The notes beneath the pieces are model-generated. The model saw only the letters and a list, made by a program, of their open reading frames with translations. It searched no databases and was not told the DNA's origin. Position numbers and translations under genes: made by a program. This document shows, piece by piece, positions 25,140 to 33,660 of a stretch of DNA of 64,000 bases (position 1 is the stretch's first letter; each line of letters opens with the position of its first letter). The stretch comes from Paenibacillus bovis. Lineage in GTDB: Bacteria; Bacillota; Bacilli; Paenibacillales; Paenibacillaceae. Location: assembly GCF_001421015.2 (NCBI RefSeq), contig NZ_CP013023.1, forward strand, positions 1,729,501 to 1,793,500, read 5' to 3'.

Positions 25140-26333
25140 ATGAATAAGGAATGGGGCCTTGATCTACGGAACTTCCCTGTCGAATTGAAACTGATGCTGG
25201 GTTCAATGAAGTCCAAGCCTGCTGACCTGTTACTGGCTGGCGGAGAATCTGCGCTGGACTGGCAGGAGTTCAGTTCGCTGTCTATGCATCACCGTGTTTA
25301 TCCTACGATCCATGCGCATCTGTCGGCGTACAGCGATCTGCTGCCAGCAGAGACGATGCAGTGGCTGAATCACCGCTATCACCATAATACCTTCACCATG
25401 CTGCAGCTCAGCGGCCAAATGCAAAAGGTCAGCCAGGCGTTTAACAAGCAGGATATTCCGGCTCTCCAGCTCAAGGGTCCGGTCCTCGCTCAGCTGCTCT
25501 ATGGGGATCTGTCCCGCCGCACGTCCAAGGATCTGGATGTACTGGTACCGATGGATCGTATAGAAGCAGCCGAACAGACACTGCTGGAACTTGGATATAC
25601 CAAGACCCAGGAAGTGGACCGCACGCTGGATAAATGGAAATGGCGCTACAATCATGAATCCTACACGCATGAACGTACCGGTGTAGAGATTGAGCTGCAC
25701 TGGCGGCTGAACGGAGATGCTGGTGCGGAACAAAGCTTTGACGATCTGTGGACACGCAAACAAACGATGCAGTTTGGCGGTACCTCCGTGCATATGCTGG
25801 GCAAAGAAGATCTGCTGATCTATCTCGCTGTCCATGGGGCACGTCATGCCTGGTTCCGGCTGCGCTGGTTGGCGGATATTGACAGACTGGTACGTATGGA
25901 TATCGACTGGGAACTGCTCACACGCCTGGCTCGCCAGTATAAGAGCAGTCATATTATCGGTCAGGCTTTTCTGCTGTCGGCTGCTCTGCTGGAGACCCCG
26001 GTAACACCGCAGATGGAAGTCCTGATGAATCAGCCGCGTGCCAGAGATCTGGCTCGCCGGGTTATTGTATTTATCCGGGAAAAGGTCAGCCTCTGTCCAG
26101 AACCGGAAACCGAGCGGCTGGCGCAAAAATACCGTTCCTATCAGTATGCACTGCGTACCAACGGTCAAAAAGCATTGTTCTGGTGGCGCAAAATGACGCC
26201 GGATGCCTGGGATATGCAGACTCTGCCGCTGCCGAAGCCGCTGCACTTTATGTATTATCCGCTTCATCCGTTTCTGCTGCTGTACCGGCGCAATCAGCGC
26301 CGCAGTGCCCTGCAGCGGGAGGTGGGCCAGTGA
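25140..26333 (+). CDS. padeN-like: Nucleotidyltransferase-family protein of the lasso cluster
   Basis: A 397-residue member of the NTP_transf_5-like family found in many paeninodin-type clusters. The active-site pattern LKGPVLAQLLYG, then SKDLDVLV (two metal-binding Asp) lies near residues 110-135. Further conserved parts are VEIELHWRL and LIYLAVHGARHAWFRLRWLADI. ATG 25140 follows AAAGGAG. The stop overlaps the start of the exporter gene. The modification it makes is not established; in related clusters it has been proposed to act on the product or on phosphorylated precursor. Confidence 0.85.
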   Translation: MNKEWGLDLRNFPVELKLMLGSMKSKPADLLLAGGESALDWQEFSSLSMHHRVYPTIHAHLSAYSDLLPAETMQWLNHRYHHNTFTMLQLSGQMQKVSQAFNKQDIPALQLKGPVLAQLLYGDLSRRTSKDLDVLVPMDRIEAAEQTLLELGYTKTQEVDRTLDKWKWRYNHESYTHERTGVEIELHWRLNGDAGAEQSFDDLWTRKQTMQFGGTSVHMLGKEDLLIYLAVHGARHAWFRLRWLADIDRLVRMDIDWELLTRLARQYKSSHIIGQAFLLSAALLETPVTPQMEVLMNQPRARDLARRVIVFIREKVSLCPEPETERLAQKYRSYQYALRTNGQKALFWWRKMTPDAWDMQTLPLPKPLHFMYYPLHPFLLLYRRNQRRSALQREVGQ

Positions 26334-28126
26334 ATGAGCTGCGCAGCTACGTAAATGAACTACGCCAATATGGTGGCAAGCGAATCTATTTCTATATCGG
26401 TCTGATGCTGGTCATCAGTCTGCTCGATATGGTAACCCTGTATATGCTCGTTCCGCTGCTCAGCCTGATTGGTGTGTTTGGCGGAGCAGGCAGCAGCACG
26501 CTACCGATGGCCTCGCTGTTCGCGCCGCTCAAGCAGATGCCGGTGGCGACTACATTGATTATTATTTTGTCGATCTACAGTCTGCTGACAATCGTACAGG
26601 GACTGATGCAGCGCAAGCAGGCTATTATGGGTGCCGAGATCCAGCAGGGATTTATCAAAAGTCTGCGGCTGCGAGTCTATCGCTCGATTATGCGCTCCAA
26701 CTGGACCTTTTTCCTGCGCAAGCGCAAATCGGATCTTAGTCATATGCTGACTACCGAGTTGGCCAGAGTCAGTCAGGGTACGAATCTGGTATTGATGCTG
26801 TCCACTTCGCTGCTGTTTACCGTGATCCAAATCGGATTCGCTATGGTACTGTCGTTCAAGATGACGCTGCTTGTAATGATCGGCGGCGGATTGCTGGCCT
26901 TGTATTCACGCAAGTTTGTCCGCAAATCCAAAACGTACGGAGATAAAATGACCCAGCTATCGCAGGATTATTTCTCCGGTATTCAGGAGAATCTGAACGG
27001 AATCAAGGATATCAAAAGCAATATGCTGGAGTCTTCGCACTTTGACTGGTTCCGCAATATGGCCAACAAGCTGGAATATAATCTGATCCAGCAGATTCGC
27101 CTGAATTCGGCTACCCAGCTGATCTACAAGCTGATCTCGGTCGTATTCATTGTCGGCTTTATCGTATTATCCGCACAGGTATTCAAGCTGCAGCCGGAGC
27201 GTTCAGTGCTGATCGTACTGATCTTTGCCCGGTTATGGCCACGATTCAGTGGTATCCAGTCGTATCTGGAATATATCGGTGCTTTGCTGCCGGCTTTCCG
27301 CGCACTCTCCAAGCTGCAGACCGAATGTGAACAGGCCGAAGAATCATATCGTCCGGTTGGATATGGTCAGGGACCGGTACAGCCGCTGCAGCAGGGTATC
27401 CGCTGTGAGCAGGTATCGTTCCGTTACAGCGAGGAGCATGGTAATGCTCTGCAGAATATTAATCTGTTTATTCCGGCAGGCCAGATGACGGCGGTCGCCG
27501 GACGCTCGGGAGCGGGCAAAAGTACGCTGATCGATATGCTGATGGGCCTCATGGAGCCGCAGGAAGGCAAAGTCACTGTAGATGGAGATGTGCTGACCGG
27601 AGAGCGTCTGCTGTCCTGGCGCAACTCGATCGGTTATGTAGCACAGGAGCCGTTCCTGTTCCACAGTAGTATTCGTGAGAATCTGCTGCTTGTGAAGCCG
27701 GATGCGAGTGAGGAAGAGCTATGGGAAGCATTATCATTTGCTGCCTGTGACGAATTTGTACGGAATCTGCCGGATGGACTGGACACGGTTATCGGTGACC
27801 GCGGTGTCCGTCTGTCCGGAGGAGAACGTCAGCGTATTGTATTGGCACGTGCGATTCTGCGCAAGCCGGAAGTGCTGATTCTGGATGAAGCGACCAGCTC
27901 ACTGGATACCGAGAATGAAGCCAAGGTACAGCTGGCTCTGGAGAAGCTGAAAGGCAAGATCACATTGATCGTTATCGCTCACCGTCTGTCCACGATTCGC
28001 AATGCCGACCAGGTGATTGTAATGGATCATGGCCAGATTGTGCAGCAGGGCGGATTCAACCAGCTGTCCAGCGAGACCAAGGGAACCTTCCACCAGCTGC
28101 TGGCGTATCAGACAGCTGCCCAGTAA
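26330..28126 (+). CDS. padeD-like: Lasso peptide ABC exporter
   Basis: ABC half-transporter of 598 residues: about six transmembrane segments in the first 320 residues, then an ATPase domain with Walker A GRSGAGKSTLID (near residue 400), Q-loop YVAQEPFLF, signature LSGGERQ and Walker B VLILDEATSSLD. It is expected to dimerise and export the mature lasso peptide and so protect the producer. The start is GTG 26330, seven bases after GGGAGG and overlapping the nucleotidyltransferase stop; the longer upstream frame is an overlap artefact. A strong terminator follows and marks the cluster end. Confidence 0.9.
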   Translation: MNELRSYVNELRQYGGKRIYFYIGLMLVISLLDMVTLYMLVPLLSLIGVFGGAGSSTLPMASLFAPLKQMPVATTLIIILSIYSLLTIVQGLMQRKQAIMGAEIQQGFIKSLRLRVYRSIMRSNWTFFLRKRKSDLSHMLTTELARVSQGTNLVLMLSTSLLFTVIQIGFAMVLSFKMTLLVMIGGGLLALYSRKFVRKSKTYGDKMTQLSQDYFSGIQENLNGIKDIKSNMLESSHFDWFRNMANKLEYNLIQQIRLNSATQLIYKLISVVFIVGFIVLSAQVFKLQPERSVLIVLIFARLWPRFSGIQSYLEYIGALLPAFRALSKLQTECEQAEESYRPVGYGQGPVQPLQQGIRCEQVSFRYSEEHGNALQNINLFIPAGQMTAVAGRSGAGKSTLIDMLMGLMEPQEGKVTVDGDVLTGERLLSWRNSIGYVAQEPFLFHSSIRENLLLVKPDASEEELWEALSFAACDEFVRNLPDGLDTVIGDRGVRLSGGERQRIVLARAILRKPEVLILDEATSSLDTENEAKVQLALEKLKGKITLIVIAHRLSTIRNADQVIVMDHGQIVQQGGFNQLSSETKGTFHQLLAYQTAAQ

Positions 28127-28459
28127 TACTGGATGGGCTCATGCTTCTTTTTCTGACAGATAAACCGTTCGCTGCTGAAGTGAATAAAATTATGTGTATG
28201 CAATAAGATGAGCGATATGCAGATCAACCAATGGTATGCAGGCGAATTACACCATATGATATGAAAAAGGAACAGATCACTGCAATGCAGTGAAATCTGT
28301 TCCTTTTTTGATAGTTTGGATTAAGGATAGTCTGAATTGATTGTTGATACTGCAGAGTGGATTTTAGCAGAATAGTATTGGATTTGATGCCAGATCAGGG
28401 TATACAGCAATCGTTACTCTTTTCCAATCATTCGGTAAATGATTGTGTAGAGCCAGGAT
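28127..28459. other. Intergenic region after the lasso cluster
   Basis: Contains the cluster terminator. Nothing else gene-like was seen between it and the convergent reductase gene. Confidence 0.5.
28264..28310 (+). terminator. Terminator of the lasso cluster
   Basis: AAAAAGGAACAGAT pairs with ATCTGTTCCTTTTTT, with an inner ACTGCA/TGCAGT stem. The A-rich left side means it could also work in reverse. Confidence 0.85.
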
Positions 28460-29386
28460 TTACTTCAGATCCAGCCAGTTCAGTTCTTCGCGTGTCAAAT
28501 TGATCTTCGCACCCTCATCACAGGATAACAGCTCCTCACGGTTCTGTGCTCCGATCAGGGCACAGGTCGGGAAAGGCTGATTGAGTACATAGGCAAGTGC
28601 AATCTGGATCGTGGTGGTCTGCTTTTGTCCAGCCAGTTCTCCGGCACGGCGCAGCCGCTCCCAGTTGTCGTCGCTGTAGAATACGCGTACCAGGTCTTCA
28701 TTATCCCGTACTTCTGGAGTAAATCGGCCGGTAAAGAAGCCTCTCGCCTGCGAAGACCAGGACAGCAGCGGCAGCCGGGTCTGTTCATGCCAATCCAGTG
28801 TCTCGCGATCAGCGGAGACACAGCCCGGCCAGAACGGTTCATTGGCTTTGGCAAGGCTCAGATTGGGACTGCTGAACGTAAAGCCGGTTAATCCGTGGGA
28901 AGCCGCGTAATCATTCGCTTCCTGCAGCCGCTGCCATGTCCAGTTGGAGGCTCCAATAGCGCCTACCCGCCCGGCTTCGACATGCTCGTTAAGCGCTTCC
29001 AAAATAGTGCCTACAGGAACAGATGGATCATCCCGATGCAGACCATACAGCTCAATAAAGTCGGTTTGCAACCGTTCCAGACTGGTCATCAGATCACTGC
29101 GAATAGCCTCAGCATTAACACGTGGTCCATGCTGGTCATGATGCGCTCCCTTGGTCAGAATGACCAGCGCTTCGCGGTTGCCGCGTTCTTGCATGTATTG
29201 ACCGAGCACTTCTTCGCTTTCACCACCGCAGTAAATATGAGCAGTATCCACAGTCGTGCCGCCAATCGCCAGAAAAGCATCCAGATTCGCAGCTGCCTTT
29301 TCATAAGTATCATGTTTAAAGTAGTCGGTTCCTTTGATCAGCCGGGAGACCGGTTTGCGTGCACCTTCAATCTGGATATATTCCAT
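28460..29386 (-). CDS. Aldo/keto reductase
   Basis: A 308-residue NAD(P)H-dependent reductase. Catalytic Asp and Tyr are in VDTAHIYCGG, Lys in VILTKGAHHD, and His in LYGLHRDDP. The cofactor-binding end has CALIGAQNREEL. It belongs to a branch separate from the other reductase at 18 kb, with which it shares only the general fold. ATG 29386 follows AAGGAAG. It is transcribed away from an AraC regulator about 110 bases off, which probably controls it. Substrate unknown. Confidence 0.88.
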   Translation of the reverse strand: MEYIQIEGARKPVSRLIKGTDYFKHDTYEKAAANLDAFLAIGGTTVDTAHIYCGGESEEVLGQYMQERGNREALVILTKGAHHDQHGPRVNAEAIRSDLMTSLERLQTDFIELYGLHRDDPSVPVGTILEALNEHVEAGRVGAIGASNWTWQRLQEANDYAASHGLTGFTFSSPNLSLAKANEPFWPGCVSADRETLDWHEQTRLPLLSWSSQARGFFTGRFTPEVRDNEDLVRVFYSDDNWERLRRAGELAGQKQTTTIQIALAYVLNQPFPTCALIGAQNREELLSCDEGAKINLTREELNWLDLK

Positions 29387-29493
29387 ATCGTATATCTTCC
29401 TTTCGTGTATAGGATGAATTACTTGTATATTGTGATTATAATGAATTCAAAAAGGCTTGGAAATGATAATATATTGAATAGATTAACACAATA

Positions 29494-30351
29494 TTGTCAT
29501 TAGAGAGGGTGAAAGGAATTAGACAGACCGTACTGCTTACGCTGCAGGAACAGCCTTATTTTTGTTTGCCGGAATCGGTCGGACATTATCATCAGCATCC
29601 GGAACATTCCGTGTTGAGAGAAGAAGGGGCACTAAATAATTTCAATATACATTATGTAGCATCCGGTAAAGGTTATGTAGAGGTGGAAGGGACAGTGCAT
29701 GAGCTACGCAGCGGACAAGCCGTATTGTATTTTCCGCATCAGCGTCAGCGGTATTATAGTAGCCAGGATGATCCCTGGGATGTGCGCTGGGTGCATTTTT
29801 ATGGAGAACGTCTGCATGATTATATGATTGAGCGGGGATTTCACCGTAATCTGCTATGGACACTGCGTCAGCGGGAAGGGTGGGAAGCGGCTCATCTGGC
29901 GCTGCTGGATGAAGCAGAGCGGCACCGCATGCTGCATCCGGCTCTGTTATCCACATTGACCTATGCGGTTCTGGCCGAATTTGTACATCAGGCGGTTCCG
30001 CTGAAGAATCGGCGGGCCGGTCAGGCCGAGAACCGGATTCTGAGCTTGCTGCCGCAGATGCAGCAGCAAGCCTGTGAACCTTTTTTGCTGCAGGATTGGG
30101 CGGAGCGAGCGGGAGTGAGCGAGCACTATTTTTGTCGATTGTTCAAAAGTGTGGTCGAGATGACTCCAATGGAATTTATTACCCGTTCCCGGCTGCAGAT
30201 GGCCAAGCAATGGCTGCTGGAATGTCCGGACCGTCCGATTGGGCAGATTGCAGAAGATGCCGGTTACCCGAGTGTGAGCTATTTTAACCGTCAATTTCTG
30301 GCCCGTGAAAAGAAGACTCCGACAGAATATCGCAGATTGTACTGGAACTAA
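29494..30351 (+). CDS. AraC-family regulator
   Basis: A protein of about 285 residues with an N-terminal cupin-type domain (SVGHYHQHPEHSVLREEG, IHYVASGKGYVEVEG) and a C-terminal DNA-binding domain with helix-turn-helix motifs LQDWAERAGVSEHYFCRLFKS and PIGQIAEDAGYPSVSYFNRQF. The start is uncertain: TTG 29494 has no clear ribosome site and GTG 29509 sits right against AGAGAGG. Divergent to the aldo/keto reductase, which is its likely target. The cupin half suggests a small-molecule, probably sugar, ligand. Confidence 0.85.
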   Translation: MSLERVKGIRQTVLLTLQEQPYFCLPESVGHYHQHPEHSVLREEGALNNFNIHYVASGKGYVEVEGTVHELRSGQAVLYFPHQRQRYYSSQDDPWDVRWVHFYGERLHDYMIERGFHRNLLWTLRQREGWEAAHLALLDEAERHRMLHPALLSTLTYAVLAEFVHQAVPLKNRRAGQAENRILSLLPQMQQQACEPFLLQDWAERAGVSEHYFCRLFKSVVEMTPMEFITRSRLQMAKQWLLECPDRPIGQIAEDAGYPSVSYFNRQFLAREKKTPTEYRRLYWN

Positions 30352-30433
30352 ATTTACTCCATGTCGGCAGGTATAATCATTATTCCTGCCTGACAATACA
30401 TGAACAGACTAAATATACGCTCCGTCAGCCGGA

Positions 30434-31051
30434 TCAGCGGGAAAGATCCATACTGGGTACAGCAGACAGTTCAAGTGTCTCCATGATCAGCATCACGGAT
30501 TCTTCAACAGACAGGAACTCGGTGTTGATAACGAGTTCCGGCTGCTCCGGGATATCATAGGGAGCGCTGATTCCGGTGAACTGGGGAATTGCTCCACTGC
30601 GCGCCCGAATATACAACCCCTTTGGATCACGCTGCTCACAGGTTGCCAGAGAGCAATTAACATAAATTTCGCAAAAGTCCTCCGGCTGGAACATTTCCCG
30701 CACCATCTGCCGATCCGGCGCGTGGGGAGAAATAAGTGCAGCGATCACGATCTGCCCGCTATCCAGCAAAATACGGGCGACTTCGCCTATGCGTCGCAGA
30801 TTCTCGCGCCGATCTTCCGGGGCAAAGCCAAGATCGCTGTTCAGTCCCTGCCGCACCCGGTCCCCGTCCAGTACATAACAGGATTGTCCACGCAGGAACA
30901 GCTCGTGCTCCAAGGCAAAAGCCAGTGTGGATTTACCTGATCCGGATAGTCCGGTCAGCCACAGTACACGTCCCTTTTGCCGTAAAATCCGTTCGCGGTC
31001 ATTACGTGTGATATAGGGCGAACCTGCTGCGGACTGCTGTGATTCCGTCAT
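30434..31051 (-). CDS. cysC: Adenylylsulfate (APS) kinase
   Basis: Phosphorylates adenylylsulfate to PAPS. The 205-residue protein has the P-loop GLSGSGKSTLAFALE, the family motif LDGDRVRQGLNSDLGF, DRRENLRRIGEVARI, and ISPHAPDRQMVREMF; the mobile-lid region is CEQRDPKGLYIRARSG. ATG 31051 has AAAGGAGTG upstream, so a longer frame starting at 31075 is not needed. No sulfate permease, ATP sulfurylase or PAPS reductase is beside it. It may therefore serve PAPS supply for a sulfotransferase or an assimilation pathway coded elsewhere. Family call is firm. Confidence 0.92.
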   Translation of the reverse strand: MTESQQSAAGSPYITRNDRERILRQKGRVLWLTGLSGSGKSTLAFALEHELFLRGQSCYVLDGDRVRQGLNSDLGFAPEDRRENLRRIGEVARILLDSGQIVIAALISPHAPDRQMVREMFQPEDFCEIYVNCSLATCEQRDPKGLYIRARSGAIPQFTGISAPYDIPEQPELVINTEFLSVEESVMLIMETLELSAVPSMDLSR

Positions 31052-31194
31052 AAATACACTCCTTTGTACAAACAAATTGGGTTTATTTTATCATAACAGC
31101 AATACGCCGGAATTGCCCGTATGGAACCAATGAAGCTGGAAAAATTCTGGATAAAGACTGATACAGCTCACTAAAACTTGATAAGCTTGGAAGG

Positions 31195-31250
31195 AATAAA
31201 AAAGAACCCTGTACGCAAAAAAAATCTTTTTGCAAACAGGGTTCTTTTTG
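31195..31250. terminator. Bidirectional terminator
   Basis: AAGAACCCTGT pairs with ACAGGGTTCTT around an inner GCAAAAA/TTTTTGC stem, with A and T runs outside. It mainly serves the polysaccharide deacetylase gene on the minus strand. Confidence 0.85.
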
Positions 31251-31300
31251 TACAGTTGTATAAACTGCATAGGCTGTATATCCGGCTTTGGATCGCCCAA

Positions 31301-32026
31301 TTAGCGTTCGTCGTTCCAGAAGTTCAGCGGATGATTTTTTTTGTCTAATACTTCAAAATGATAGCCTTCTGCCTTGAGCTCTTTGAGTACTTTTGGCAGT
31401 ACTTTGAGCGTGGCGGGCTGATCATGCATCAGTACAACCGGAGTGGAGCCGCGACGTTCGACCGATTTCACCTGGGCCATAATGTTGTTGTATACTTTCT
31501 GGTGATCTTTTTTGTATTTCCAGTCCAGGGAATCCACGTTCCAGTCCCACAGATGGAAACCACCGGTGCTCAGCATAATATCCCGGTAGGATTTTTTGAG
31601 ATACGGCTTGCTGCCGTAAGGAGTACGCACCAGGCTGGTGTACTTGCCGGTTACTTTATACAGGCTCTCGTTGGCGCCTTTCATTTCCTTGTAGGCGCTG
31701 TAGGGAGAGCTGTAGAACTTGCTTACCACATGGCTAACACCATGGAGACCGAGTCCGTTACCTTCTTTGACAATACGTTTGGTCGCTGCTGGGAAGTGTT
31801 CCATATGCGGCCCAAGCATAAAGAAAGTCGCTTTGGCATTGTACTGATCGAGGATATCGAGCAGCTGCATCGTGTGGGCAGTCGGTCCGTCATCAAAAGT
31901 CAGATAGATCACTTTGGATGAATGTGCTTTGCTGCCGGATGATTGTGATTTGGCAGCGGTCGCTGTCTGGGGAATTAATAGTACAGCGATGAGTAGTGCG
32001 AATAACCATTTTTGCTTATGTAGCAT
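31301..32026 (-). CDS. Secreted polysaccharide deacetylase
   Basis: NodB-type deacetylase of 241 residues, probably acting on peptidoglycan or an exopolysaccharide. A signal peptide (MLHKQKWLFALLIAVLLIPQTATA) is followed by the NodB motifs: TFDDGPT with the catalytic Asp, HGVSH with metal-binding His, and RTPYGS. VDSLDW and VVLMHDQ are the later motifs. ATG 32026 is used because AAGGAG lies 10 bases upstream; the frame extends further but without a signal or ribosome site. It is close to PdaA-like deacetylases in plan. Substrate is inferred. Confidence 0.9.
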   Translation of the reverse strand: MLHKQKWLFALLIAVLLIPQTATAAKSQSSGSKAHSSKVIYLTFDDGPTAHTMQLLDILDQYNAKATFFMLGPHMEHFPAATKRIVKEGNGLGLHGVSHVVSKFYSSPYSAYKEMKGANESLYKVTGKYTSLVRTPYGSKPYLKKSYRDIMLSTGGFHLWDWNVDSLDWKYKKDHQKVYNNIMAQVKSVERRGSTPVVLMHDQPATLKVLPKVLKELKAEGYHFEVLDKKNHPLNFWNDER

Positions 32027-32337
32027 GAATAAAACGCTCCTTACCTGCAAATTTCTGTATCTATCATAACAAGGCAGCCAGCAGTGAATCTTCCGTAAAT
32101 GGATACTATTGCATAACATTTTTGTTACATTAATCGGCATTAAACTACAAAATCGTCAAATTGTGAATATTGCAAATAAAAGAATTGGTTCCAAAGGTAG
32201 ATAGATAAGTATTTGGTCGCATAACAAAGCACAGAAAATGAACTACCCATAGAGATAAAATTATCTCGGTATATTCTCCATATATACATAAAGAGACAGA
32301 CGGAAAAGAACGTCTGTCTCGATAGTGAAGCATCATT
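32027..32337. other. Intergenic region upstream of the deacetylase
   Basis: Holds the terminator of the next minus-strand gene at its right end and, presumably, the deacetylase promoter. No additional gene seen. Confidence 0.45.
32288..32322 (-). terminator. Terminator of the TIM-barrel-like gene
   Basis: On the minus strand GAGACAGACG pairs with CGTCTGTCTC over an eight-base loop, followed by TTTATG. Confidence 0.75.
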
Positions 32338-33222
32338 TTATTTATTTACCAGTGTCGACCAGCCGGCATAATCATGCACAGCAATACCGGCAAAAGAATC
32401 ATGTGCACCAGCCTGCTGGATCACGCTGGCCAGCTGGTTGTTCAGATAGGCAGCGCCTTCCTCGTAAAAGGTGATCGCATCCCCTTCATCTGTAGGATTG
32501 GTCTCTACACCTATATAGACGGGAGTACCGGCAGCATCACCTTCGGCAAGCTGGGCTTCGGCGACATCCAGAATTCCGGAGGCATGATCACGGTAAGCCA
32601 TGATCGTAATGGAATCATACTGCTGCATCATCCAGCTGCTGAGCGTCGCAGATTCGTCTGCGGTCAACAGGGTATGCAGCCAGAACGGGATATCGGCAGA
32701 AGCGGGGATATGCAGAGCATGAGCAGTCTGTACAACAGTCTTCACACTGCGCTGCCAGCCGGCGATAACGGTGGTCTGGTCGGTACGCCATTCGGGCAGC
32801 AGATAAGGCTCGATATCGATATGGATACCGCTGAATTTCTCATTTGCCGAGGCGTCCTGTTGATACGTGGTTATCCAGTCAAGCGTGGCCTGAAGTTCGT
32901 GACGCCGGGAATCCAGCGCCCAGGAAGGGGCTCCATCGAGTGCCTGCACCGTAATGTCCTGTGCAGAAGCGGCAGCAATAAAGTGTTGGTATACATCAGC
33001 ATCCAGATCGGCGTTGACCTGCAGGTAGATCAGGGTAACGTTCTGGCTGGCTGCAAAAGATAAAATGCGGTCTGTGGAATTCACAATCAACTGTGTGTTC
33101 CACAGCCAGGTCGCTTTCTGTGGCGCTTGAGCATAAGCAGATGTCATCGTGAATCCTCCTAGCCCTAGTAATAATGCTATACAGAGGATACCCAATTGTA
33201 AGCGATAATATGCTGTTCTCAT
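32338..33222 (-). CDS. Secreted TIM-barrel-like protein under c-di-GMP riboswitch control
   Basis: Exported protein of 294 residues. The signal peptide ends TSAYAQA. The mature part alternates strands and helices like a (beta/alpha)8 barrel: TLIYLQVNAD, then GIHIDIEPYLLPEW, SADIPFWLH, SITIMAYRDHASG and VYIGVETNP. The DIEPY segment and the MAYRD strand resemble acidic catalytic loops of GH18-like glycosidases, but no family is certain. ATG 33222 follows AAGGAG. The leader is a c-di-GMP-I riboswitch, and a hairpin covers the ribosome site. A role in cutting or shaping biofilm polysaccharide is inferred from this control. Confidence 0.75.
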   Translation of the reverse strand: MRTAYYRLQLGILCIALLLGLGGFTMTSAYAQAPQKATWLWNTQLIVNSTDRILSFAASQNVTLIYLQVNADLDADVYQHFIAAASAQDITVQALDGAPSWALDSRRHELQATLDWITTYQQDASANEKFSGIHIDIEPYLLPEWRTDQTTVIAGWQRSVKTVVQTAHALHIPASADIPFWLHTLLTADESATLSSWMMQQYDSITIMAYRDHASGILDVAEAQLAEGDAAGTPVYIGVETNPTDEGDAITFYEEGAAYLNNQLASVIQQAGAHDSFAGIAVHDYAGWSTLVNK

Positions 33223-33227
33223 GATGT

Positions 33228-33245
33228 TGGACTCCTTCGAGTCAT
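33228..33245 (-). promoter_or_regulatory. Hairpin sequestering the ribosome-binding site
   Basis: On the minus strand GACTC-GAAG-GAGTC folds into a small hairpin that includes the AAGGAG ribosome site of the gene at 33222. A second hairpin ATACC-TGATGC-GGTAT lies just upstream. Together they form a likely translational expression platform. Confidence 0.6.
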
Positions 33246-33260
33246 ACCGCATCAGGTATT

Positions 33261-33351
33261 CATCGGCAACCGGCTGCCTTAGCACGATCCTGCTTGTCAT
33301 GCCTTAGACCCATGGCTTTGCGTCTTCACTTTTCAGTGAATTTGCCCTGAT
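33261..33351 (-). promoter_or_regulatory. Cyclic di-GMP-I (GEMM-I) riboswitch aptamer
   Basis: The minus strand shows the class I signature in order: CAGGGCAAA; a hairpin TTCACT-GAAA-AGTGAA with a GNRA tetraloop; GACGCAAAGCC; GGTCTAAGGC; then GCTAAGGCAGCCGGTTGCCGA, which includes the tetraloop-receptor side and closing strand. It ends about 40 bases before the ATG of the secreted TIM-barrel-like gene. Recognition is by eye against the known consensus; whether the switch is on or off with ligand is not shown. Confidence 0.88.
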
Positions 33352-33612
33352 TAAATATGATAGACAATCATTCAGCATGGGATGCTGTAGTGATGAAGGC
33401 TTTGCCAAGACTTCATAGGGTATATATCGTCGGTATAGCTAAGTTTCTAAATAGATAATTACTAATTTTGCGACAAAAAATGACATTTTTTATAATGTAT
33501 ATACGATGTGAAAAACAAGCTGCATAGTTATGGAAATATCTATTCAGCTAAGAACGAATATACACAAATAGAATGACTGGAGATAAAAAGAATTAACTAC
33601 CAGCAAAAACAT
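33352..33612 (-). other. Region upstream of the riboswitch
   Basis: AT-rich, non-coding. It should hold the minus-strand promoter for the riboswitch-controlled gene, but no confident -35/-10 pair was identified. Confidence 0.4.
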
Positions 33613-33616
33613 AACA

Positions 33617-33653
33617 GCAAAAACCCGGCGCTGTAGAAAACGCCGGGTTGGAA
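33617..33653 (-). terminator. Terminator of the cyclophilin gene
   Basis: On the minus strand AACCCGGCG pairs with CGCCGGGTT, followed by TTTGC. It lies right after the stop codon. Confidence 0.85.
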
Positions 33654-33660
33654 AATAGGC

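Noticed and set aside
26183..26329. An N-terminal extension of the lasso ABC exporter
   Set aside because: These codons overlap the nucleotidyltransferase gene in another frame; GTG 26330 has a well-spaced GGGAGG.
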